From: Lycium barbarum
Taxonomy: Eukaryota > Streptophyta > Magnoliopsida > Solanales > Solanaceae
Length of the DNA stretch: 64,000 bases
NCBI RefSeq assembly: GCF_019175385.1
Contig: NC_083340.1
Span: 9,002,336 to 9,066,335, forward strand
Direction: 5' to 3'
Below are positions 34,001 through 44,736 of the stretch, piece by piece. How positions within the stretch are numbered: position 1 is the stretch's first letter; each line of letters begins with the position of its first letter. Position numbers and translations under genes: made by a program. The notes under the pieces were generated by a model that ran no database searches, was not told the DNA's origin, and saw only the letters and a list, made by a program, of their open reading frames with translations.

Positions 34001-37000
34001 ATTACAAGATAACTTGAAGAATTCATGGACATGGATAGCTGTTGTACTATATTTCCTTGTGGTAGGTCTATTCATCCTTTTGCTTCTCTTTTCCCCCCTT
34101 ATTTTTCTATTAAATGATTCCTCTCCTTTGGAAGGAATGAGTAAATAGTTCAATTACAACCTTTTGCATGCACGAGTCCTAGAAATTAGGAAAACTCTGT
34201 CACTTAATAATAAATTCTGAAAAATTATGAGTAGTAGTATGGGAATTAAATTAAGCTTTGAATGGATATCCTGAAGTCGTGCACTCCCTCGATCTGTATA
34301 GCTGACTGAGCAACAAAGCTTCCACACAAAAATATCTCAATCTTATGTAGAACATTAAGAGCGCGCGCGCACATATATTATTAAACAAGCTGCTTGTAAT
34401 TTTGAAGCAATACATGATCAAGACTCACCATCAAGTATTTATTTAGATTTCATGACGCATACAAATGTTGTCCCATGATTTCTGCCAATGTTTTATATGG
34501 TGTGCTCTTCAATTACTTAGAGAACGTGCCATTGCAGTTCTAAAAATATTTCAATCATCTCTGTACCAGTTAGTTGGAATAAGAAAATTGTACCAATCGT
34601 CTTAATACGTGAATTATCAATTCATGCAATGGTACAAGGTAGGAAAATGTAATCACGTCCATCGAATTAGTACAATTTTGGGGAAATTTCATAAATATAC
34701 AATTTCCTCACTTACATTGCTAAAAAATAGCCTAAAACTTACATTACAAAACTTTAACCCAAAAACACTTTTATACGGTACTATACACTTATATACAAAA
34801 GACAAGTACATTATATATATAGGTGTTTGAAGGTGTATACATATTTATACACCTATATACATAAACACCCATATACAATATTATAACCCATAAAACCATA
34901 TACACCCATATACCATATATCCATATACACCCATATACCATATATAATATTATACAATATTATAACCCATATATCCATATACATAATTATAGACTATTAT
35001 ACAAAAACTAACTTCGTCTTCTTCCTTGAAACCAAGCACCAAATCCATCCAAAACGCCTCAAAAGCTACACCACATTACCCTAAATTTCAGATTTAGGTT
35101 CCTCAATACGTACCCCATCTTTTGCAGCAATACCCACTTAAAATGGAGCTTATTTGTGGAAACCCGATTTCAAACTTTGAAGCTTCGAGCTTCAACAATG
35201 GCCGCTAATGGAGGTTCTGCTTCTTGTTCATGTTAAATCAATGGATAATCACATTTTTAGCTTCAAACAACAGATTCTATTCAAAAAATTGAAACTCCTT
35301 GAATCAAATTAAAGACAACTTCGAACTCTATAAATGTCAAAATTGAGCTTTGTCATGTACTTGGCTTGTATTTAAAAATGAATTACTCCAAGTATTGTTG
35401 CTAATATTTGTGTATTTCATTAGAAAGTAATTATTGAAATTAAATTGTATCTCTAATTATAAACTTTGATGTTGTGAATTATAATTATTGTACGATGCCC
35501 ACATTATATTGAAAGAATAGTGATCGAGTTAATAGTTGAATGCAATAAGAGAGAAGTGTAGATTAGCTCTTCAATGCTCTGCACTGGCTCGTCCATTTTA
35601 ATGTTGGAATTTGAATTTACGTTAATTAGTACTAATAGCTTAAAACGATAGTAATTTGTGTGGTGGAAGAAGAGATAGGGAGAAGGAGGGAGTGGGTGGA
35701 GAGAGAGGGGGAGGACTGGGTCATTTTTTGTAAGATTTAAAAAAATGGGTCAATTTTGATAGCATTGTTGCCCTAATTAACATAGGTGTAATTATCTCTT
35801 ATATTTTTGCATCATAACATAATATCCACGAGTATAGCTGCACCCTAAGGGAACTTATGCCCCACTATGCATAAGTTCTATTTTGAAGGGCAAAAGTTAA
35901 AGACCAACCCATTTAAAGGACAAAATTCAAGACAAGCCTATTTGAAGGGCAAATCGTGCAATTTCTTCATCTAAAAGTAGGGTTAATTCATGAGAAACTC
36001 TTATCAAAATATTTTAAAAAAGACCTTCTTTTTGGTATGATATGTTATATATATACCCATAATAAGAAAAATGTTATATTAGATACTTAAATAAACTACA
36101 AGAAAACAAACAAAGAAATTAGAACTTAGTAAAAGTTGAGTGGATTGGGCTATAACCTACTATTTAACCCATTAATTCTAGGGGAAATAACCCATATATA
36201 CGGTCCACGCATCTAGTTTGTAGCCGATGTAGCCCACTATTCATCGGTGTATAGATAAAGTATCTGTTCTATATAGCTTTATATATACATTACATATACT
36301 TTGTATATAGGCATATGTTTTTCATAAACACATGAAACCAACTAAATTGCAACGTATAGATAATGTATATGTTCTGTATAGCTATATGTAAGTTGCTCAA
36401 CTTCTTTTGTAACATTATGTATACATCCTTATACACTATTATACATTATATCTATATATATGTATTACATATACATTCTTATACTCAAGCATTGAACTTG
36501 AACATGATTTCCTAATCTCTAACTGGTCTCTTATCAATCCCCAACTATTGTTTGAACACGTTTTGATGTGCAACTAAACGCCTAATGGCCTTTGATGTGG
36601 AAACAACGACATTGCAGAAATTTATAACAATTCAAAAGTTTCTCTTTTTTTCTCTTCGTTCTTCTGATAGAATTATTCTACAATCGAAGGCAGACCAAGT
36701 GCGATGCTCTTGTAGAGGAAGAGATACCGAAATCACTTAAGGAGGGAAAGTTCCAAAGCATTTACTTTAACAAAAATGTACAAACACGAAGAACAAATAC
36801 CGATATCCAAAAGAATTTATTCAAAAAATATAGAATGGACCAGATGAAAGAAACCCTAATTTCTGCCCTTTTTGAAGATTCACACATAAAAATTGAGACA
36901 ACTTGTGTATTAATGAGCCGCTGATTTATTAGGAAAATATGGAGTATAACTTGTGTATTAATTTAGTCACACAACACTATTATCAGTTATTGCTTCATCG

Positions 37001-37380
37001 TTATCGAAAGCTCGAATTATTAGATGAAGAAGAACTTTCTTGTTTATTCTAGCTTTCCATGATTTAATTAATCACACACTATGACACGTTCATGATTTAA
37101 ATGATAATATCTATACGATTTATTATTTTTGTTCTTAGGAACGTCAGCAATTTGGAGCTTTATAAGTTTAGATCAATTTGGAACTTCAAAAAATTCTTTT
37201 TAATTTGCAATTAATTTGACTTTGAGATACCTTTAATATCATTGTACGTATTATATCTTAGAGAAAACGTAATCTACTTGTCGAAACTTTAAAGTATGTT
37301 ATATTTTTGTAAGCTTCATTGTACACACGTCTAAAATCAAAGGCCCATCGAACACTTCAACATTACTTCTTGAAGATATT
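34001..37380. other. Intergenic, AT-rich, fragments of repeats
   Basis: No gene recognised. The tract 34780-35000 is rich in tatacacccatatacc-type microsatellite. Stretches at 34680-34760, 35840-35960 and 36180-36480 look like terminal parts of Mutator-like elements but no matching partner end was found. A (GC)n/(CA)n run lies at 34360-34374. Confidence 0.4.
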
Positions 37381-37389
37381 TAAATATGT

Positions 37390-37570
37390 TAAATAGGAGT
37401 GTTGGGTTAAATTTAGACGAGTCAGAATAAGTAAAAATCAATAAACGAATCATAACCTAACTTGTCCAAACTTCCAAATTTATTTGGACAATATATATGG
37501 ATTGGGTCAAAATGTGTAAATTAATGAGTCATAACCAACCCATTTTAGTTTGAGCGGGTTGTACATGTTA
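37390..37570. repeat. Repeat shared with 21.95-22.15 kb
   Basis: The ordered blocks ttaaatttagacgagtcaga, gaatcataacctaac, gggtcaaaatgtgtaaatta and gtcataaccaaccca match the start of the duplicated block upstream of RPC5. It could be a dispersed element, not only part of the segmental copy. Confidence 0.6.
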
Positions 37571-37771
37571 TACTTTTTTTCCCTAAGCAAAGATAAAGAC
37601 ACACTCTAATTCAGAATTAATTCATAAATTGTTCATTCACCCATTAATAATTTTAATTTCCAGCTATACATAAGCTGGAATGTGTCATGAGTTCAAATAC
37701 AAAAGGATAGATTCGTACAAGAAATAATACATTGCTTCTAAGAACTCTCGAGAAAATTAGGATTCGAATGA

Positions 37772-38080
37772 TCACTTGGACTTCCTAAGTGCAGCAGTCC
37801 TAGCAGCACTCTCCTCGGTTTCTTAAAGCGTTTTAGCACTCTCCTCAGTTTCTTTAAGTGTCTTCTTGTACTCTTCCACATATGGTGTTAACCACCAACG
37901 ATTGACAAAATAAGCAATAGATGCACCGCTAACGAAACCAACAACCATGTGAGCATCTGGGGAAGATCTAGCATCAGCCAATTTTCTAATGACATCCATA
38001 ACTCCTCTGTGTGGTAACTGACTAGGGCTTTTCTCGAGTACATAATCTTTCAATGCAGCAGCAGCAGCAGGCGAGAGAGA
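37772..38080 (-). pseudogene. Broken small membrane-protein gene, premature stop by 30-bp tandem duplication
   Basis: The minus-strand frame runs from an alanine-rich start (SLSPAAAAALKDYVLEK) through a plausible hydrophobic segment (HMVVGFVSGASIAYFVNRWW) and a charged tail (YVEEYKKTLKETEESAKTL). No ATG is in frame at the start. The stop TAA at 37823 lies in one of two tandem copies of a 30-bp unit (gaaacYgaggagagtgct..). Reading through it gives ETEESAARTAALRKSK and then TGA at 37772. The duplication therefore appears to have truncated an otherwise good frame. I do not recognise the family. It looks like a retrocopy or a last-exon relic. Confidence 0.5.
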
Positions 38081-38177
38081 TTGTACGGGTTACATTATTT
38101 TGGCACCCCAAACTAAAGACACCTCACTTAAAGAAAAGAAAAAACAAATTAGATAGAAAAAAGAATTATTTTTTTTG

Positions 38178-38187
38178 CTATAAAAGG
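38178..38187 (+). promoter_or_regulatory. Putative TATA box of the F-box gene
   Basis: ctataaaagg, 265 bases before the ATG. It is conserved in the duplicated copy at 22233-22242. Confidence 0.5.
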
Positions 38188-38451
38188 AACACTTTAATTA
38201 TATAATTTCCTTAAATTCAGTTATTTATAAGGGAAATTTATTTGCTGAAGTTAAAGAAATCAAAAAAGGAAAAAGGGGGAAGATAACATAAACAAGAACA
38301 CAAAACCCTAGTATATTATTGTTGCCGAAAACCCTAGTCGGAGCTCAAAAGGTGACCTTTATACTAGCACTTTTCATATGTAATTAATATATTCTGGGTT
38401 CTCTCTTTTTTCAAACAAATAATTATTGTCTTCTGCCACAACCAAGCATAC

Positions 38452-39600
38452 ATGGAGGGGAACAAGATTGTTGCATCTGGTAATTTTTCACATATTCCCC
38501 AGGAAATTATGTTTGATATTCTCACAAGGGTTCCATCAGCCAAGTCTCTATTGCGATTTAGGTGCGTTTCTAAATCGTTTTGCTCTCTTATATCACAACC
38601 CTCATTCGTTGAAGCACATCTTCAAAAAGGTTCATCAGATCATCTACTTGTCAGTTTCCCATATTACACCGGTAGAACTTTTATTAGTTGTGATTTAGAA
38701 CATAAAAAATTCCAACTAGCTTTTTCCTTATTCCAGTACTTGAATGAGCCATGTTTTCTTCAACTTGACCGTCTGGAATCTCTCAATGGCCTAGTTTGCC
38801 TATGGAATGAGAATAAAGATGTTGCTATTTGCAATCCTTTCACAAGACAACATGTTTTTCTTCCTAGACTAATTGAAAAAGTTCACCGGAGATTAACTTG
38901 TTGCTACTTGGGTTTTGATCCCACGACCAAAAAACATAAAGTTCTCAGGGGAGAAGAACTGACCACTTTTGGTGGAACTCCGCGCTGGAGTATCTTCACT
39001 CTTGGGATGGACACGTCGTGGAGAGAGATTCACTTTTATGCCAAAGTTTTTCCTATAAAGAACAATTGGGTTCATATCAACGGGGTCATTTATTCTGCAG
39101 ACTTTTATGAATTCTTAGTTGCTTTCAATGTTGGAGAAGAAAATTTTAGCATGATCTCGTTTCCTTGCCGGGTGAAATTAGGCGATGGACTTGTGTCACC
39201 AACTATAGTGGAGATAAAGGAAGAAGTTGCACTTTTAGATCACAAGAGCCTTCGCAACGATGACAAGATTGTTGTGTATGTTTTAATTAGTAATGGCTCA
39301 TGTGAAACAACATGGGTGAAGATGCAAACAATTGAGCTACCATCAGAGTTTTCCAAGATAAAGGAGACATTTATGCACTGTCGATTTACCACTACACCTA
39401 AAGGAGAGATTATATTGATTCCATCCTTCAAGATCAATTGGAGTTGCATGGAGTTTATGTACTCGTTCGTGTTCTTCTATGATACTAGAAAGGAGGAATG
39501 GAAAAAAATTGATTTATGTGGAGTTGGTCAACGAAATATCGAAGAGGTGCGGAATAGCGTTTGGCGTAATCTTGTGGAGACTATTCGCCCCTTGGAATAA
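38452..39600 (+). CDS. F-box protein with F-box-associated domain
   Basis: A single-exon frame of 382 codons. An F-box lies at residues ~14-55 (IPQEIMFDILTRVPSAKSLL, RFRCVSKSFCSLI), the site that binds SKP1 in an SCF ubiquitin ligase. An F-box-associated (FBA/kelch-like, C-terminal) region follows with its usual landmarks: SLNGLVCLWNE near residue 105, AICNPFTRQ, LGFDPTTKKHKVL, WVHINGVIYSADF near residue 205, and a final FFYDTRKEEWKKIDL. This is the large, fast-evolving plant family; the degradation target cannot be inferred. The frame is intact and the upstream region has a TATA-like box. Its 5' end is duplicated at 21.95-23.2 kb. It could be one of many family members without a known function. 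Confidence 0.9.
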   Translation: MEGNKIVASGNFSHIPQEIMFDILTRVPSAKSLLRFRCVSKSFCSLISQPSFVEAHLQKGSSDHLLVSFPYYTGRTFISCDLEHKKFQLAFSLFQYLNEPCFLQLDRLESLNGLVCLWNENKDVAICNPFTRQHVFLPRLIEKVHRRLTCCYLGFDPTTKKHKVLRGEELTTFGGTPRWSIFTLGMDTSWREIHFYAKVFPIKNNWVHINGVIYSADFYEFLVAFNVGEENFSMISFPCRVKLGDGLVSPTIVEIKEEVALLDHKSLRNDDKIVVYVLISNGSCETTWVKMQTIELPSEFSKIKETFMHCRFTTTPKGEIILIPSFKINWSCMEFMYSFVFFYDTRKEEWKKIDLCGVGQRNIEEVRNSVWRNLVETIRPLE

Positions 39601-40392
39601 CCTCAATTTAGACTATTGTTGTGATTCGATTTTCTTTTAAAATTCTTGTCACTCTAGGATTTTGTTTGTTGCAAAGAGTTTAATGATGATACTGTTATAT
39701 TTGGTTTATCTTTGGATAGTCAAAGATAAAAGGATACAATAGAAAATTAAAGAAGCAAATATTTCCCAAGGAGAAAAAAGTGAGGATTGCGTAAAGCACT
39801 TGTTTGAGAAAAAAACTTTAATTCTCATTAGAGGTTAATTTTTTTTAATTTTCCATACGTTACCTTTTCCACCCAAAGCAATTAAAAAACGGAAAGTAAC
39901 TGCACTTGCCCTATTATAACTCATATGGGCTCATTTCATTAAATAACTCTAGTATTTATAATTATTGATTACTTTAATAGTAATGCTTTTGTTTTTGTTT
40001 ACCTACTATTTTCTTGACAGATACGTTATACGTGTATCGATCTCCTGTGAACTAAATGGTGATTGTTATGCCTTACAAATTCTTAAGAACTAATATTTAG
40101 ATCGCAACTTATGTTGTATAAAGGGTATATAGAGACTGACGATTACAGTTTGTATGGTGGTGAAATAAATTTTCTAATAAATTATAAAATTCAAAGTTAA
40201 AGTAATTTTGACTTTTAAGCATGTTTTCATTTTAAAGATAGCGTATATGAAATAAGCATATAACAAAGAAAGGAATGTAGCTAAATTACATCTTTCAAGC
40301 CAGAGTTTCAGAAATCTGAAAAGAAAGTATCATCAAATTGCGAAAATTTAATGCAGAAATTAATATAATATCCACAAACTAAACTAATTAGA
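39601..40392 (+). other. F-box gene 3' flank
   Basis: AT-rich, with no coding frame or recognisable repeat. Confidence 0.4.
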
Positions 40393-40401
40393 TTTGTAAT
40401 A

Positions 40402-41252
40402 GGGAAAATGACAGTTTTAGTCCCTGGGTTATTGCCTAATTCTGATTTTGATTCTTGTGTTAATGGGCTAAGCGCGCACATTTAACGTTTTATTAAATAA
40501 ATGTGTAATTTTAGTGCTTTAATCTTAGTTATCAATGTTAACTTTTTATTCTGTGGTTATCCCCTTCAATGGAAACAACTTATGTATAATTGTGAAAGAG
40601 ATGCAGTGTACTAGTTAAAAATCTCAGAGTTTACGCTTCATAAATTCCTTCTTGTTAAATTGGCTATGACAATATAATTAGTCAAGTCAAAGAATAAGGA
40701 AGCATCATAATGTGCGATAACTTTTTGTGCCGAGTTCCACTGGATAGTAGCTTAATAAATAAAAACTTTTTTAAAACAAGACTAGTTTATTAGCAGTGCA
40801 TATTGTGTGATCTTATTTACAATATGCAACGTTGACTTTCTTTCATTTAGTACTACTAAGTGCATCATCTATAATAAATCTGTGTTACAACTTACAATCT
40901 TCAATTACTGGTTTTTACTATTGAGAACACAACTACTAATTGGATTAGCTTTGAGAATACTCTTAATTAAGTCTGCTTAACGGTTTTGCTCGCCATGAAA
41001 TTATGTCTGCGATGTAAGAGAGAGATGGAATTGCAAATGAGGAATAAACTCGAATTAGAATACTGTAAAATATGTTCCCACTGAAGCGGTTAAGAAAAGA
41101 ATTAAAAAGTTAACGGTATTAACTTCAAGTTAGGTTAAAGGACTAAAATAGCAGATTTTGTTTAATTAAAGATTAAATATGCTAAGTCCACTAACACAAG
41201 GATCAAAATCAGAATTAGGCAAAAACTCAGGGACTAAAACTGCCGTTTTCCC
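40402..41252. mobile_element. Non-autonomous Mutator-like element, 9-bp TSD
   Basis: The inverted ends gggaaaatgacagttttagt / gggaaaacggcagttttagt, each followed by ccctg.gttWttgcctaatt and ctgattttgatYcttgtgtt, extend over ~70 bp. The TSD tttgtaata lies at 40393-40401 and 41253-41261. It is 851 bp long and non-coding. Confidence 0.9.
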
Positions 41253-41389
41253 TTTGTAATATTGGTTGTATGAAACTCTTGTTATAATTCTAAGACAAGT
41301 TGTATGACTTAATTTAGGTTGTTATTTAAGGATAACAAAATCAGCAATCAAGTGCTAGAGTTTATGCACATAGGGCCAACAAAAGCATT

Positions 41390-41508
41390 AATGCTAGGAG
41401 TACTCGCATAAATACAGAGGTTATACCTCCGGCAAACTGGTATAAATTGAATACGGCTGGAGCTTACAACTCCATCACAAAGGAAGAAGGCGCAGGTGGA
41501 TTAATACG
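41390..41508 (+). pseudogene. RNase H-like (non-LTR type) frame, left half
   Basis: The plus-strand frame reads NTEVIPPANWYKLNTAGAYN, then SITKEEGAGGLIR, the start of the RVT_3 RNase H domain common in plant L1 elements and related host genes. The usual LNTDGA has become LNTAGA, so the first catalytic Asp is lost. It is cut at codon ..LIR by the PMD-carrying element and resumes at 55409-55418. Confidence 0.8.
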
Positions 41509-41589
41509 GGGCCCAAGACTTTTGTAATCCAAAAATAAATTTTTGGAACCAAAATAACCCATTAAAAAAAAAGAATCAAAATAGGCTTT

Positions 41590-41670
41590 ACGCACAGAAT
41601 CTATACTTAAAAGGACCAAAGTGTAGTTTTACACTTAAGACCTTTTACGCACTGATTCTGTGCGTAAAAA
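41590..41670. promoter_or_regulatory. Left subterminal palindromic motifs
   Basis: tacgcacagaatctata at about 41590 and the inverted repeat tttacgcac..gtgcgtaaa at 41645-41669. Both are versions of the perfect palindrome at the right end. Confidence 0.5.
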
Positions 41671-42196
41671 CTCCTAAATAATAGGCGCTCCTTCTTCCCC
41701 ACCACTGGTCCCCCACGATCAAAAGGGAAAAAAAATCAGCCATTAAAGGTGCATTTTCGAGGTCCCACGCGATCAAAAACATCGTTTTCATGTTGATTTC
41801 CAACCCAAAAGTGAATATTTTTGGTATATTGAAGTCTAGGAACAAGTTTCTTCGCAATAAAGTGGCGTATAATTCAATTCAAAAACTCAAAATCAAAGCT
41901 TCAATCTAGGTATTTTACTACGATTTTTCTATTACATTATTAACCTAAGCATTATTATTGTGTATTATTTGCGGATATGGACAAAAAAAACTTTTACGTA
42001 CTTTTTTTTTGCGCAAAATGGACTGTTTCTGCCCCTTTTTTCATTTTTTAAATTTTTTTTTATTTCTTTATTTGTTGTTAATTTGTTAATTTTTTATTTA
42101 ATATTTGTTAATTGTTAGATTGGTTATTTCAATTGTTAGACTAGCTAATTATTTATTTAGTTTTTGTTAAGCCAATTGTTTATTTGTTAATAATTT

Positions 42197-42367
42197 GATT
42201 AGTTAGTTAATTGTTTATTTATTAATTATATGCTAATAATTTGTTAATTATTTGATTAGTTAGTTAATTGTTTATTTATTAATTATATGCTAATAATTTA
42301 TTAATTGTTTGATTAGTTAGTTAATTGTTTATTTATTAATTATATCCTAATTGTTTGCTAGCTAATT
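42197..42367 (+). repeat. 57-bp tandem repeat, 3 copies
   Basis: gattagttagttaattg starts at 42197, 42254 and 42311, each followed by tttatttattaattatat. It lies in the non-coding leader of the PMD element. Confidence 0.85.
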
Positions 42368-42576
42368 GTTAATTTTTTGATTTGTTAATTATTAATCTTT
42401 ATATCTTTAATTGTTAATTTATTTATTTGCTAATTAGAAATTGAAAATCCTTAGTTTAGGATTCAATCCTTTGTATAATTTCTCGGTAAAAGATTACATA
42501 ACTAATACTACGTATTAAAGATTAATTAAGAAAATAATGATTAATTTATAATACGTAAAAAATATACCACTTTAAT

Positions 42577-42764
42577 CAGTGGCGGACCCAGGATTTTGAG
42601 TTCGGGAGTGCTTGATAATAATAGAGAAGTAAAATTATCACTTCATGGGTGCTCTATTAACTATGTATATCTGCTTTCTTTATATTTTCTATACAACTAT
42701 ACACTCCGTGACTGAGTTCAATGGGTGCTGGAGCACCCAAAATTTGCTAGTGGGTCCGCCCCTG
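42577..42764. mobile_element. hAT MITE, 8-bp TSD (in PMD element)
   Basis: The ends cagtggcggaccca / tgggtccgcccctg are inverted. The TSD actttaat lies at 42569-42576 and 42765-42772. Third member of the cagRggcgg family in the window. Confidence 0.9.
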
Positions 42765-44329
42765 ACTTTAATTCTTACTTCATGTATTAATGATTAATTT
42801 AAATGCCTAAAATAGATAGGACACCTCAATGGAGTCGGGGCCCTTCGACAACAGAGGGGTACTTTATCTACAGCATGAGCATAGGTCTCAGTATGTATGG
42901 GATGCACCGGTATCCTCTAGTAGAGTGGTCCGTACCCGTTCGGGGGAGTCAGTATGGGTTTTTCTAGACGCTATTCCCCCATATCCTCGTGTCATAGATA
43001 TACTTCGTCGAGGCGGTATCTACCGGTGCATCGGGGTTGGTCTACGATAGGGCTCTAGTGACGGCAATGATTGAGCGCTGGCGACCGGAGACCCATACAT
43101 TTCATCTCCGCACTGGCAAGGCTACCATTACCCTGTAGGAAGTCGAGGTGATTTATGGCCTACATATTGATGGACAGGCATTGTATAGAGTAGAGCCTCT
43201 GCAGCTGTCGTATCCCTAGGAGTTAACTAGGCTCACTGGTTTCGTGCCTCCTCAGAGGGATATGCGTGAACGGAGTCGGTTGTTGCGGTCCTCCCTCCAT
43301 GCTCACTTGCGCCTCGTACATCTGCAGCATCCGATTGGCGAGGCGACGCCTCAGGTTAATGTTGACCGACGTGCTCGCCTATATCTTCTCATCATATTCG
43401 GGGGCATCATGTTTCTGAACACGTCGGGTGCGGATATGAGCATGAGGTATCTGCTCTTTATTGAGGATCTAGACCAGCTGGGATGTTACAGTTGGGGCGC
43501 CGCTGTCCTGGCTTACATGTATAGAGGATTTGATCTAGCCTCTATGGGAGAGTGGCTTGAGGTCGCTGCATTTAGCCCTCTTCTTCAGGTAATATATTTA
43601 AGTGTGTGTAATAAAACACTAAATATATTTTTTCGAAACGACGACTGATAAATAATTTTTTTGATGACTATGATAGATATGGGTGTGGACTAGGTTGAGA
43701 CCTTTTCAACCCATAGCTGCTCACCCTCCCAATGACTATCTTGCTGAGGATATGCCATACGCACGGAGATGGTCGCGAGGCCATACCAGAGGTGTGGAGA
43801 CGCACCATGTCATTCTCCTATTTAGGGATCAGTTAGACCGTATGACGGCGCCCGAGGTAAGTTATTTTGATTTAACATTAGTTTGTTAGTTTTGTTAGTC
43901 TTTTATTGTTAACTAGTTGAATTCTTTTTATAGGCTTTCATATGGATGCCGTATGATTAGATTCTGGGTCAACTGCCGGCGTTTTGTAGGGCTGGTGAGC
44001 ACATGTGGATGGCACGGTGTCCATTGATCCATATGGACATCGTTGAGCATCACGCGCCCGATCGCGTGTTACGGCAGTTAGGGCATGTACAGAACATACC
44101 CGCAACTACACGTTGGGAGCACACCCACTATACTAGGGACGAGCGTTGGATCGACAATGCGGTATGGCGGGCGAGTATGCACCAGGAAGTCGATGCATGG
44201 AATGCGACTCTGGCGGCGGTTGGACATGACACTCCGGTCCATGAGTACATGACGTGGTACATGTATATCATTCGCTCCTTGATTGCCAACCCCTCGACGC
44301 CTAGTCCTGATGGCCGAGGATATGCATCA

Positions 44330-44648
44330 TGTTATATCCCGTATTTTTGCGTATTCGGGAAAATTTGAAATAATTTTGATTTGTAAGGAATAAGGTCATT
44401 TGGTGATTTGAACTAGTATATGTGTGTGCTGTTCATGAAAAATATTGATGTGGAAGTGCGGAGGAAGGCCAAGGGCAAAATTAGAATTTTGGAAATTAGT
44501 TTCGGGAATTACAAAACGAGAATTATCACTAATTGGGCTCAAAATAAAAGATGAAAATTGAGGCCCAAAATGAGGTGGGTGGCCGGCCAAGCACCATGGC
44601 CCAACCCCTCATTTTAATTAATTTTCCATGTGCCATAATTCACATAAG

Positions 44649-44736
<88 letters not shown>

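Noticed and set aside
33954..34148. Small frame with a hydrophobic segment
   Set aside because: It starts within a degraded SINE, has no homologue I recognise and no exon context.
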